Shown here piece by piece: positions 6,097-14,227 of a stretch of DNA of 24,778 nucleotides. The notes under the pieces were generated by a model. That model made no database searches, had not been told where the DNA came from, and saw only the letters and a list, made by a program, of their open reading frames with translations. Within the stretch, counting starts at the first letter, position 1. Each line of letters opens with the position of its first letter. The stretch is from CAZXVW01 sp964644025. GTDB lineage: Bacteria; Acidobacteriota; Terriglobia; Bryobacterales; Bryobacteraceae. Made by a program: the position numbers and the translations under genes. Where the stretch lies: positions 1-24,778 of the forward strand of contig CAZXVW010000041.1 of the NCBI GenBank assembly GCA_964644025.1. The letters run 5' to 3'.

Positions 6097-7455
6097 ATGA
6101 CTCGTCCCGTCTTCCGGCTTTTCGTACTCATCGCGGCGGCTGGTGCGCTCATGGCCCAGTCCTCTCTGGACGAGCTTCACATTGTGCTCACTGGAGACTC
6201 GATTATCAATCGCCGGCTCTCTGTTTACGACGAGCCCGAGTATCTCCAGCTCATCGAGCAGATTCGCGCCGCCGACGCCGCGTTCACCAATTTTGAAACC
6301 CTGATTCACGATTTCCAGTACCCGGGGGCCGCGGTGAGCGGCGGTGCGTGGATGGGATCGCCGCGCTGGGTCTTGCATGAGCTGGGATGGGCCGGCTTTG
6401 ATCTCCTATCCATTGCCAATAATCACACGATGGATTACGGGATCGACGGCCTGCGCAGCACCACCCGGGCTATGGAGGCGGCGGAATTCGTCTACGCTGG
6501 CGGCGGGGAGACTCTCGCCCGAGCCCGCGCACCGGCTTACCTCGACACAAAGAAAGGTCGCATTGCGCTGATTGCCTGCTCCTCCACGTTTTCTGAGTGC
6601 AGTCCCGCGGGGGAACAGCGCCCCGATCACAAGGGGCGGCCGGGCCTGAACCCGCTTCGGGTGGTAACGACTTACTACCTGGATCCGCCCGCGCTCGCAT
6701 CGCTCCGCAAGTTGACCGGCGCCTCGGGCAACGCTCCCCCCTCCCGGGGCGTTCGTTTTCTCGGCTCCTGGTTCCGGCCGGCGAAAGAGCCCCGGGTCGA
6801 AACCGCCCCGGATCAAGATGACCTGAAGGCCATCCTTGCCTCGGTGCGCGAAGCCCGGCGCCAGGCCGATTGGGTGATTGTCTCCATCCACGCGCACCAG
6901 GGGATGCCGGGCAAGCGGGAGCAACCGGCTCAGTTCCTGGTTCAGTTCGCCCGCGAGGCCATCGAGGCAGGAGCTGATGTGGTTGCCGGCCACGGCCCCC
7001 ACGTGTTACGCGCCGTCGAGATTTACAAGGGCAAACCGATCTTCTACAGCCTCGCCAACTTCATCTTTGAGAATGAAACGATGCGGTTTCAGCCCGCCGA
7101 GAGTTACGAGGCGCAAGGGCTGCCTCCGTCGGCCACCGTGGCCGACTTCTACGACGCCCGCACCCGCAACGGGACGCGCGGGTTTCCCGCCAATGAGTGG
7201 AACTGGCGCAGCGTCATGGCGGAAGTCACGTTCGCCCCCGATCACACCCTGCGGGAAGTACGCCTGGTACCCATCACCCTGGGTTTCGGTAAGAGCAGGA
7301 CCCGCCGCGGACGTCCCCGCCTGGCGACCGGCGCTCTGGCCGGTCAGATCCTCGAGCGCCTGAGCCGGTTGAGCGCCCTTCGGGGAGTGGAGATTCGCAG
7401 TGACGGCGGCATTGGCTTCATCCAGCTCGACCGCGCTCCTCCCTCTGCCCGTTAG
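6097..7455 (+). CDS. Exported CapA-family protein (metallophosphatase-like)
   Basis: This is a 452-aa protein with a Sec-type signal peptide (MTRPVFRLFVLIAAAGALMAQS, cleavage likely near Ala20). The rest is a CapA/PGA_cap domain: LTGDSIINR (31-39), TNFETLI (64-70), SIANNHTMDYG (105-115), IHAHQG with His265 and His267, GHGPHVLRAVE with His299 and His302, and KPIFYSLANFIF. CapA proteins belong to the calcineurin-like phosphoesterase fold; in Bacillus they take part in poly-gamma-glutamate capsule assembly. No capB/capC partners are present, so capsule synthesis is not implied. An exported hydrolase or cell-wall role is possible. The start at 6097 is chosen over the in-frame ATG at 6022 because GGAGG lies 10 nt before it and the signal peptide begins there. 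Confidence 0.85.
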   Translation: MTRPVFRLFVLIAAAGALMAQSSLDELHIVLTGDSIINRRLSVYDEPEYLQLIEQIRAADAAFTNFETLIHDFQYPGAAVSGGAWMGSPRWVLHELGWAGFDLLSIANNHTMDYGIDGLRSTTRAMEAAEFVYAGGGETLARARAPAYLDTKKGRIALIACSSTFSECSPAGEQRPDHKGRPGLNPLRVVTTYYLDPPALASLRKLTGASGNAPPSRGVRFLGSWFRPAKEPRVETAPDQDDLKAILASVREARRQADWVIVSIHAHQGMPGKREQPAQFLVQFAREAIEAGADVVAGHGPHVLRAVEIYKGKPIFYSLANFIFENETMRFQPAESYEAQGLPPSATVADFYDARTRNGTRGFPANEWNWRSVMAEVTFAPDHTLREVRLVPITLGFGKSRTRRGRPRLATGALAGQILERLSRLSALRGVEIRSDGGIGFIQLDRAPPSAR

Positions 7456-7546
7456 CCCGAAGCCGGCGTCCGGCGAATCCCGGGAAGTGACCGCTGCATT
7501 GAGGGCGGGTGGCCGGCTCGCCCGGGCGGGCGGCTCCCGGGTGGTG

Positions 7547-7552
7547 TAAGAT
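7547..7552 (+). promoter_or_regulatory. -10 box directly before the acylase start (leaderless)
   Basis: TAAGAT ends 6 nt before the ATG at 7559, and no Shine-Dalgarno sequence is present. Transcription would start at the initiation codon. The -35 position is GC-only and poor. Confidence 0.4.
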
Positions 7553-7558
7553 CTCTGC

Positions 7559-9607
7559 ATGCGCAGGACCGCGATTCTCGTCGTTGCTTTTTGCCTCAGC
7601 CTCGGATGCGCCCGGGCGCCAAGGCATGCCGAAATCCTTTGGGACACCTGGGGGGTACCGCACATTTTTGCGCAAGATGCCAACAGCTTGTTCCACGCCT
7701 TCGGCTACGCCCAGGCTCACAGCCACGGCAACCTGATTCTCCGGCTCTACGGGCAGGCGCGCGGCCGGGCTGCGGAATATTGGGGGAAGAGCTACGTTGA
7801 TTCCGACCGTTGGGTGCGCACCGTGGGCGTGCCGCGCCTGGCGGCCGAATGGCTCGAAAAACAAGATCCTCAGATGCTGGACTACGCAGAGGCGTTCACC
7901 TCCGGCATCAACGATTACGTCCGGCAGCACCCGGACGAAATCAGCGATGAAGTCAAACTGGTGCTGCCCATCACCCCCAAGGACCTGCTGGCGCACGTGC
8001 TCCGAGTGATTCACTTCTCCTTCCTCACCAGCCCGGACCGGGTGGAAGCGGTGGCGAAACGCTGGGGGCAGCCCGCCTCCAACGCCTGGGCCATTGGTCC
8101 CTCGCGATCCTCCAGCGGCCACGCAATGCTGCTCATGAATCCGCATCTGCCGTGGTCCGGCATGATGACCTGGTACGAGGCGCAACTCAATGCTCCCGGC
8201 ATCAATGCCTATGGAGCGGCGCTGGTGGGAGAACCAGTGCTGGGAATCGCTTTCAACGACTATCTCGGGTGGTCCCACACGGTGAACACGCTCGACGGCC
8301 AGGATCTGTATGAATTGACTCTGCAGGGTGACGGCTACCGGTGGGATGGGAAAACGCGGCCGTTCGAGACCGAAACACAGATTCTCAAGATCCGCCAGCC
8401 CGACGGCAGTTTCCGGGAGGAGCAACTGCTGATCCGGCGTTCCGTGCACGGCCCGGTGGTGCGAATGAGAAAGGGGAAGGCGCTTGCATTGCGGGTGGCC
8501 GGCATCCATCAGCCCGGGATGTTCGCCCAGTACTGGGACATGATGCGCGCCCGCAACCTGCAGGAGTTCGAAGCAGCCGTCAGCCGCCTCCAGATGCCGA
8601 TGTTTACCATTATGTACGCCGACCGCGACGGGCACATCCTGCACGTGTTCGGCGGCCGTGTCCCGGTGCGCCCGAAGGGAGACTGGGCCTTCTGGCAGCG
8701 GCCGGTCCCCGGTGACAGCTCCGCCACGCTGTGGACCAGGACGCACCCGTACCGCGACCTGCCCCGGGTGCTGGACCCGCCCAGCGGCTGGCTCCAGAAC
8801 GCCAACGACCCACCCTGGACCACCACGTTTCCGCGGGCGCTCGATGCGGCGGACTTCCCCCCCTACATGGCTCCCCGGGCCATGAGCTTCCGGGCGCAAC
8901 GCTCGGCCCGGATGCTCGCCGAGGACTCCAGCATCACTTTCGAGGAGATGATTCGCTACAAGCACTCCACCCGGATGGAGCTGGCCGATCGCATTCTTGA
9001 GCCGTTGATCGCCGCCGCCGAAGACAGCCGCAACGAGGCGGCGAAAACCGGCGCGAAAATTCTCGCCGCCTGGGACCGGTGCGCGGACGCGGGCAGCCGC
9101 GGCGCGGTGCTGTTTGAAGAGTTCGTGCAGCAATGGCAACAACATTCCGGGAAAGCGGATCTGTTCGCCGTCAAATGGAGTCCGCGCGAACCCCGCACCA
9201 CGCCCCGTGGCCTGGCCTCCCCCGCCGTGGCGGTAGAGGCGCTGGCGGCCGCCGTGGACACGGTGAGGAAACAGTACGGCGCTCCGGATGTCGCCTGGGG
9301 CAATGTGTACCGGCTCAAGATTGCCGATGTGGACCTTCCGGCGAATGGCGGCCCAGGCAGCCTGGGCATCTTCCGGGCCGTGTACTTCGACGATCGGGTG
9401 GCCACCGGCGGGGACTCCTTCGTGGCCGCGGTGGAATTCTCGCAGCCCCTCCGCGCCCGCGTCCTGGTCAGCTATGGCAGTTCTTCTCAGCCCGGGTCGC
9501 CTCACGCTACCGACCAGCTTCGGCTGTTCGCCGAAAAGCGCCTGCGGCCCGTCTGGCGGACGCGAGCCGCGATCGAGGCGCACCTGGAGTCCCGCGATTC
9601 CTTCTGA
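7559..9607 (+). CDS. Penicillin acylase family protein (Ntn hydrolase)
   Basis: This 682-aa precursor belongs to the S45 family, which also includes acyl-homoserine-lactone and cephalosporin acylases. The N-terminus (MRRTAILVVAFCLSLGC) is a signal peptide with an imperfect lipobox ending at Cys17, so a periplasmic lipoprotein is likely. The alpha part contains DTWGVPHIFAQD (29-40) and FGYAQAHSH (48-56), as in the family. Autocleavage would occur before Ser174 in QPASNAWAIGPS; this Ser becomes the N-terminal nucleophile of the beta chain, and the SNAW context is canonical. FNDYLGWSHTVNT supplies the oxyanion-hole region. The acyl substrate cannot be read from sequence. All key residues are present. 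The gene follows capA after 103 nt and may have its own leaderless promoter. Confidence 0.92.
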   Translation: MRRTAILVVAFCLSLGCARAPRHAEILWDTWGVPHIFAQDANSLFHAFGYAQAHSHGNLILRLYGQARGRAAEYWGKSYVDSDRWVRTVGVPRLAAEWLEKQDPQMLDYAEAFTSGINDYVRQHPDEISDEVKLVLPITPKDLLAHVLRVIHFSFLTSPDRVEAVAKRWGQPASNAWAIGPSRSSSGHAMLLMNPHLPWSGMMTWYEAQLNAPGINAYGAALVGEPVLGIAFNDYLGWSHTVNTLDGQDLYELTLQGDGYRWDGKTRPFETETQILKIRQPDGSFREEQLLIRRSVHGPVVRMRKGKALALRVAGIHQPGMFAQYWDMMRARNLQEFEAAVSRLQMPMFTIMYADRDGHILHVFGGRVPVRPKGDWAFWQRPVPGDSSATLWTRTHPYRDLPRVLDPPSGWLQNANDPPWTTTFPRALDAADFPPYMAPRAMSFRAQRSARMLAEDSSITFEEMIRYKHSTRMELADRILEPLIAAAEDSRNEAAKTGAKILAAWDRCADAGSRGAVLFEEFVQQWQQHSGKADLFAVKWSPREPRTTPRGLASPAVAVEALAAAVDTVRKQYGAPDVAWGNVYRLKIADVDLPANGGPGSLGIFRAVYFDDRVATGGDSFVAAVEFSQPLRARVLVSYGSSSQPGSPHATDQLRLFAEKRLRPVWRTRAAIEAHLESRDSF

Positions 9608-9728
9608 GTACGGACCGGTGGAGCTGGCGCGAGGCGTGACGGTCGAGTCACAGCCGATTCAAAACTTTAACGTGTTCAAAATAAACGAGTAGCGCCGTGC
9701 CCCCGGTCCATGGCCCAGATTCACCCTC

Positions 9729-9734
9729 TACAAT
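9729..9734 (+). promoter_or_regulatory. Possible -10 box for the sensory operon
   Basis: TACAAT at 9729-9734 lies 47 nt before the histidine kinase ATG and is the only good -10 match in the 174-nt gap after the acylase gene. No matching -35 was found. Confidence 0.3.
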
Positions 9735-9781
9735 GAAATGCGACTGGAGCCCAGCCGGCTCCGGCCGGAACCGCCTCGGCG

Positions 9782-11125
9782 ATGCAAGCGCTGCTAAGAA
9801 AGATTTCCCGCCTCCGGCTATATCCCCGGCCGCCGCTGCCGGACGGCGAGACCCAAGAGCAGACCGAGGAACTGGTGCGCATGCGCAAACTGGCGCGGCA
9901 AACCGGCGAGCAACTGGAGCGGGAATCGGCAATCAGCTCGGCGCTGGCCGCGCTGTACGAACCTTTGATATCCCCCGACTCCACCATCGAAACGATGGCC
10001 TCGGCCGTCCTGGAACAAGCCCTCGCTCTGACAGGGAGCTGTTGCGGTTACGTTTCCTCGGTCGACCCGGTGACCGGCGACCACATCGTGCAGGCCGCCA
10101 CCTGGCTGGCCTCCGCCGCCACCGGCACTGAGACGGACCGCGCATCGGTGCGCATCGGGAAAGCGCGGCGGGGAACCTACACCGGTCTCCGGGGTCACTC
10201 ACTGAACACCGGCGAGGCTTTCTTGACGAACTCGCCCCGCGAGCACCCTGCCTGCAACGGTTTTCCGCCGGGTCACGTCGAGATCAAGCGTTTTCTCTCG
10301 GTCCCCGTGATCCTGCAGGGAAAACCGGCGGGCCAGATCAGCCTGGCCAACGCGCCCGCCGATTACACGCAACGCGACCTGGTTGCGGTCCAGCGGCTGG
10401 CCGGTCTTTACGCGCTGGCCCTCGAGCGCAAGCAGTCGCAACAGCGGGCCGAGGAGGCGCTGCGGGAAAAGGAAGTGATGCTGCGGGAGATTCATCATCG
10501 CGTCAAGAATAATCTCCAGGTCATCTCCAGCCTGCTCAGCCTCCAGGCCGGACGCCTCCGCGATCCGGAGGCTCTGGAAATGCTCAAGGAGAGCCAGAAC
10601 CGCGTGCGCTCGATGGCCCTGGTGCACGAGCAACTGCACCGTTCCCGGGATCTTTCCCGGATCCATTTCGGCGAATACGTGCGGAACCTGACGGCGAGCC
10701 TGTTCTGCTCGTACGGGATCGATTCCTCGACCATCGCGTTGCGGCTCCGTATCGCCGAAGCGTTCTTCACCATCGACACGGCCGTCCCCTGCGGTCTCAT
10801 CATCCAGGAGCTGGTCAGCAACGCGCTGAAACACGCTTTCCCGAACGGGAGGACCGGGGAAATCACCATCAGCCTCGCCGCACTGCCCGGCGGCCGCTGG
10901 CGGCTCGGCGTGGCCGACAACGGGGCGGGCATACCCCCGCAGGTGGACGTCCGCGGCGGCGCTTCGCTGGGTCTCCGCCTGGTGAAGATTCTCGCGGATC
11001 AACTGGAAGCTCGCGTCGCCTGCGTGTCCGATGGGGGGACGCGATTCGAAATTACTTTCCGGGAAACCAACAGCAAGGATGACAGCGAAGAGAACAATGA
11101 ACAGACCAAAGATTCTGGTAGTTGA
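9782..11125 (+). CDS. GAF-domain sensor histidine kinase (HisKA_2)
   Basis: This is a soluble 447-aa kinase. Residues 22-50 are a coiled coil. Residues 55-215 form a GAF-like sensor (GLRGHSLNTGEAF, then KRFLSVPVILQGKPAGQISL, a typical GAF core). A second short coiled coil (215-232) leads into the HisKA_2 phospho-acceptor region REIHHRVKNNLQ, with His238 the likely phosphorylation site. The ATPase domain is intact: IQELVSNALKHAF with Asn347 (N box), DNGAGIP (379-385, G1 box) and GGASLGLRLV (G2). No membrane segment is seen, so the ligand is probably cytoplasmic, such as a small molecule or redox signal. The 3' end overlaps the next gene by 29 nt, which couples their translation. The natural partner is the REC domain of that gene. 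Confidence 0.93.
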   Translation: MQALLRKISRLRLYPRPPLPDGETQEQTEELVRMRKLARQTGEQLERESAISSALAALYEPLISPDSTIETMASAVLEQALALTGSCCGYVSSVDPVTGDHIVQAATWLASAATGTETDRASVRIGKARRGTYTGLRGHSLNTGEAFLTNSPREHPACNGFPPGHVEIKRFLSVPVILQGKPAGQISLANAPADYTQRDLVAVQRLAGLYALALERKQSQQRAEEALREKEVMLREIHHRVKNNLQVISSLLSLQAGRLRDPEALEMLKESQNRVRSMALVHEQLHRSRDLSRIHFGEYVRNLTASLFCSYGIDSSTIALRLRIAEAFFTIDTAVPCGLIIQELVSNALKHAFPNGRTGEITISLAALPGGRWRLGVADNGAGIPPQVDVRGGASLGLRLVKILADQLEARVACVSDGGTRFEITFRETNSKDDSEENNEQTKDSGS

Positions 11126-12587
11126 AGACGAGCGGGTAGTCGCCGCCGACATCGAGGAGTGTTTATCCAAGCTCGGCTACTGTGTCGTGGGAGCAGCCGC
11201 CTCCGGGGTGGGCGCGATCCGGCGGGCGGTGGAAACCTCGCCGGACCTGGTATTGATGGACATCAAGTTGAAAGGCGCCATGGACGGGGTGGACGCGGCC
11301 GGCGAACTGCATTCCCGTCTCGGCATCCCGGTTGTTTTCCTCACCGCGTACGCCGACAGCGAAATCCTGGAGCGCGCCAAGCGAAGTTCTCCCTTCGGCT
11401 ATGTCCTGAAACCGTTTGATGAGCGGGCATTACGCTCGGCGGTCGAGATCGCCCTCCACCGCCACCCGGAAGAGCGGAAACTCGCTGAAAACGAACGCCG
11501 CCTCATCACGGCGCTACGCAGTTTCGGGGAAGCGGTTATCCTTACCCAGGACACCGGCTTGATCACCTTCATGAACCGGGCCGCCGAACGCCTGACCGGC
11601 TGGAAGCAGTCCGATGCGGTCGGCAAGCGCATCGGCGATGTGTTCACCACGCTTCGTTCCCGCACGGGCTCCTTATCCGGCAATCCGGTTTCCCGGGTGC
11701 TGCAAGAGGGAATCAACCTTGGCCTCGGCGAGGAGACCATTCTCGTCAGCAAGCATGGCGCCGAGACCTGGATTGAGGGAAATGCGACGCCGCTTTGGGA
11801 CGAAGATCGCGAGATCGTCGGCGCAGCCCTGGTTTTTCATCGCGTGGACCCGTCCCAGAGAAAAAAAACTGAAGATTCGAAGCCAATTTCGGCCGATGGG
11901 CGGATGGAAACTCTCGGCCGGCTGGCTGGCGCCGTGGCCGGCGAACTCAGCCAGGCCTTCACCGCCATCGGCGAGACGGCGAGCCGGCTCCGCGATCGCG
12001 CCGGCTCCGGCAGCACTGCCCGGGCTGAACTCGACGCGCTTCTCGCCACCGCCGCTAAAGGCCGGATGCTGACTGGTCAAATCCTGGCCTTCGCTCAGCA
12101 CCACCCGCGACGGCCGGTGCTGGTACGCGTGAATGAGCTGGTCGAACAGCTCCGGGAACTCCTGACATGCGCGGCCGGCAGTGAGACCGGGCTTCAAACC
12201 GCCCTGGACTCGGAAACCGGCGCTGTCACTGCCGATCCGGCGCAATTGGAGGAGCTCCTCCTGAACCTGGTTCTGGAAGCGCGGAAAAGAACCCCCGGCG
12301 GGGGGCGGCTCACCATCGAGACCGGCAACATTGAACTCCTTGGTGAGTACGCCCGAATGCGGACGCGCCTGCGGCCGGGGCGTTACGTTCTGCTCGCCGT
12401 GACTTTCGCGGGCAGCGTCATGCTTTCCGTGCGGGAAGACGCCAAGGAGGAAATGCCTGCGGCTTACGATCTGGCTCGTGACCTCGGCGGCGATCTCATC
12501 ATTCACAGCGAGCCGGGCCGCGTCACCACCTTTGAGGTCTACCTTCCCCGAACCACGGACGAATCCGGCGGGCTGGCGGCTGCTTGA
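11097..12587 (+). CDS. Response regulator: REC-PAS-degenerate histidine kinase
   Basis: This is a 496-aa protein from the ATG at 11097, which overlaps the kinase gene; an alternative in-frame ATG is at 11079. Residues 4-120 are a complete receiver: acidic pair Glu10/Asp11, phospho-acceptor Asp55 in LVLMDIK, Thr83 and Lys105 in LKPFD. Residues about 135-250 are a PAS domain (MNRAAERLTGW, then an ETWIEGNATPLWDEDREIVG core). Residues 268-487 align by pattern with the DHp and ATPase parts of PAS-type kinases, but AGGVAHDFNN reads AGAVAGELSQ (His to Gly282). The N-box Asn is Glu394, the DTGxGM box is FAGSVM, and no GxGLGL box exists. The end, HSEPGRVTTFEVYLPR, is still classic. It should receive phosphate from the upstream kinase but not phosphorylate anything itself. 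Confidence 0.88.
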   Translation: MNRPKILVVEDERVVAADIEECLSKLGYCVVGAAASGVGAIRRAVETSPDLVLMDIKLKGAMDGVDAAGELHSRLGIPVVFLTAYADSEILERAKRSSPFGYVLKPFDERALRSAVEIALHRHPEERKLAENERRLITALRSFGEAVILTQDTGLITFMNRAAERLTGWKQSDAVGKRIGDVFTTLRSRTGSLSGNPVSRVLQEGINLGLGEETILVSKHGAETWIEGNATPLWDEDREIVGAALVFHRVDPSQRKKTEDSKPISADGRMETLGRLAGAVAGELSQAFTAIGETASRLRDRAGSGSTARAELDALLATAAKGRMLTGQILAFAQHHPRRPVLVRVNELVEQLRELLTCAAGSETGLQTALDSETGAVTADPAQLEELLLNLVLEARKRTPGGGRLTIETGNIELLGEYARMRTRLRPGRYVLLAVTFAGSVMLSVREDAKEEMPAAYDLARDLGGDLIIHSEPGRVTTFEVYLPRTTDESGGLAAA

Positions 12588-12614
12588 GGCGACTCACCGG
12601 AAATACGGCTCGCT

Positions 12615-13172
12615 TCACAGTTCCCGGAGGCGGAAGATCCGGTCAAACGGGCAATGCATTTCCTGTTCGATTCGCTCGGCGGCGCCTTCTTCCCGGTCGA
12701 CCAGGCAGATGGCGCCGAGCACCGTCCATCCCGCCTCCCGGCATGCTTCAATGGCCTTCGCCGCCGAACCGCCGGTGGTAGCGACGTCCTCGACGACCAC
12801 GACGTCGAGCGGACCCTCACCGGCGATGCCCTCAATCCGCCGCTGCAGCCCGTGGCTTTTCGTCTGCTTGCGGACGATAAACGCGTTCATCACCGGCCCG
12901 GCCTCCAGGCTCTCGCGGGCGATGGCCGCCGCCACCGGGTCGGCGCCCATCGTCAGCCCCCCCACCGCCGCCGGCTGCCAGCCGCGCTCGGCCATTTTCG
13001 CCAGGAAGAGCCGGCCGATCAGCGGCATTGCTTCGGCCCGCAGGGTCGTCAACCTGGCGTCCACGTACACGTTACTTCGCTTCCCGCTGGCAAGAACAAA
13101 CTCCTCGCCGCGCCGCACGGAAACTTTCTTCAGAATTTGCTTGAGCTGCTCTCTGTCCTTTTCCTGTCCCAT
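12615..13172 (-). CDS. pyrE: Orotate phosphoribosyltransferase
   Basis: PyrE joins orotate to PRPP, giving orotidine 5'-phosphate in pyrimidine synthesis. The 185-aa protein has the N-terminal FVLASGKRSNVYVD motif (25-38), the flexible catalytic loop RKQTKSHG (101-108) with its lysines, and the PRPP-binding motif VVVVEDVATTGGS (124-136). Length and motifs are normal. A G-rich RBS (GGGGG) lies a few nt before the ATG. It follows galE on the same strand after 34 nt, so the two probably share a transcript, although their pathways meet only at UDP-sugars. It converges with the response-regulator gene, with 27 nt between the stop codons and no clear terminator. Confidence 0.95.
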   Translation of the reverse strand: MGQEKDREQLKQILKKVSVRRGEEFVLASGKRSNVYVDARLTTLRAEAMPLIGRLFLAKMAERGWQPAAVGGLTMGADPVAAAIARESLEAGPVMNAFIVRKQTKSHGLQRRIEGIAGEGPLDVVVVEDVATTGGSAAKAIEACREAGWTVLGAICLVDREEGAAERIEQEMHCPFDRIFRLREL

Positions 13173-13206
13173 GAATCCCCCGGCCGGCCTGGTGGACTGC
13201 CGCCGT

Positions 13207-14181
13207 TCAACCGCCGCGGCTCTTCTCGAATTCCCAGGCTGTGCTCACAATCTCGCGGAGATCCGTGTACCGGGCCTTCCAGCCGAGCTTCTGCTGGAGC
13301 TTTCGCGAGTCGGCCACCAGCACGGGCGGGTCTCCCGCCCGCCGCGCGCCGATCTTGCGCGGCGGTTCTTTCCCGGTGACTTGCTCGACCGCCCGTACCA
13401 CTTCCAAAACCGAATGTCCCCTGCCGGTACCTACGTTCATCGCATCGGAAGGCCCGCCGCCGAGCAGCGATTCCAGCGCCAGGATGTGGGCGGAAGCCAG
13501 ATCGCTGACATGAATGTAGTCGCGGATGCAGGTGCCGTCCGGCGTCTCGTAGTCGTCGCCGAAGATCGTGATCGGCTCGCCGGTCTTCACCGCCCGGAAC
13601 AGCAACGGGATCAAGTGTGTCTCCGGTTCGTGTTCTTCTCCCAGGCCGGAACCAGGCTCGGCGCCGCAGGCGTTGAAATAGCGAAGAGCGATGCTCCGCA
13701 AGCCGCGGTAACGGTCCAGCCAGCCGAGCATTCGTTCCACGGTCACCTTGGATTCCCCGTAGGGGCTCACCGGCGCGAAGGGAGCTTCCTCGGAGACAGG
13801 CACCTTGGCCGGCGTCCCGTACACCGCCGCGCTGGAGGAAAACACCAGGGAACGGACGCCCGCGGCCCTCATGGCTCTCAGCAAGGAGATCGTGCCGCCC
13901 ACGTTGTTAGCGAAATACAGTTCCGGTTCCCGTGTTGACTCTCCCACGGCGATGTAGGCGGCGAAATGGATCACCGCGTCGAACTCCTCCTCCTCGCATA
14001 GCCGTGTCAAAGCCCCGGTGTCGCCGAGATCAAGGCGCCGCAGCCGCGCTGGTTCCACGTTGTGGCGGTGTCCCCGGGAAAGGTTGTCCACCACGATGGC
14101 GTCATGTCCCGCCCGCAGCAAGTGATAGACGGTGTGCGAGCCGATGTAGCCCGCCCCGCCGGTAACGAGTATCTTTGCCAT
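13207..14181 (-). CDS. galE: UDP-glucose 4-epimerase
   Basis: GalE interconverts UDP-glucose and UDP-galactose using tightly bound NAD, feeding polysaccharide synthesis or galactose use. The 324-aa protein is a short-chain dehydrogenase/reductase of the extended type: GGAGYIGSH (8-16) binds NAD, SSSAAVYG (115-122) supplies the catalytic Ser, and YGESK (141-145) is the Tyr/Lys pair. RYFNACGA and RDYIHVSDLA are GalE hallmarks. The C-terminal part is complete. It is the first gene of a pair with pyrE and diverges from the ThDP-enzyme gene across 46 nt, where promoters for both must lie; AT-rich hexamers occur there but none is convincing. Confidence 0.95.
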   Translation of the reverse strand: MAKILVTGGAGYIGSHTVYHLLRAGHDAIVVDNLSRGHRHNVEPARLRRLDLGDTGALTRLCEEEEFDAVIHFAAYIAVGESTREPELYFANNVGGTISLLRAMRAAGVRSLVFSSSAAVYGTPAKVPVSEEAPFAPVSPYGESKVTVERMLGWLDRYRGLRSIALRYFNACGAEPGSGLGEEHEPETHLIPLLFRAVKTGEPITIFGDDYETPDGTCIRDYIHVSDLASAHILALESLLGGGPSDAMNVGTGRGHSVLEVVRAVEQVTGKEPPRKIGARRAGDPPVLVADSRKLQQKLGWKARYTDLREIVSTAWEFEKSRGG

Positions 14182-14227
14182 GACAATTGGTCCGATGTAT
14201 TAGGATGACATATCCGGAGTCATTGTT

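Noticed and set aside
6097..7455. Interpretation of the CapA-like gene plus acylase as a capsule or quorum-quenching locus.
   Set aside because: No capB, capC, luxI or luxR gene is present; family membership alone does not support either role.
7501..7546. GC palindromes (CGCCCGGGCG and similar) after the CapA-like gene considered as a terminator.
   Set aside because: Short, ambiguous stems with no U-tract, typical of random GC-rich sequence here.
7418..9583. A 721-codon open frame on the reverse strand opposite the penicillin acylase gene.
   Set aside because: It is a high-GC shadow frame: the plus-strand gene has a full set of S45 motifs, while the reverse translation is His/Gly/Arg/Pro-rich without any recognisable domain.
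12478..13938. A 486-codon plus-strand frame opposite pyrE and galE.
   Set aside because: It spans two well-supported reverse-strand genes plus their gap and has no motif; it is a compositional artefact.
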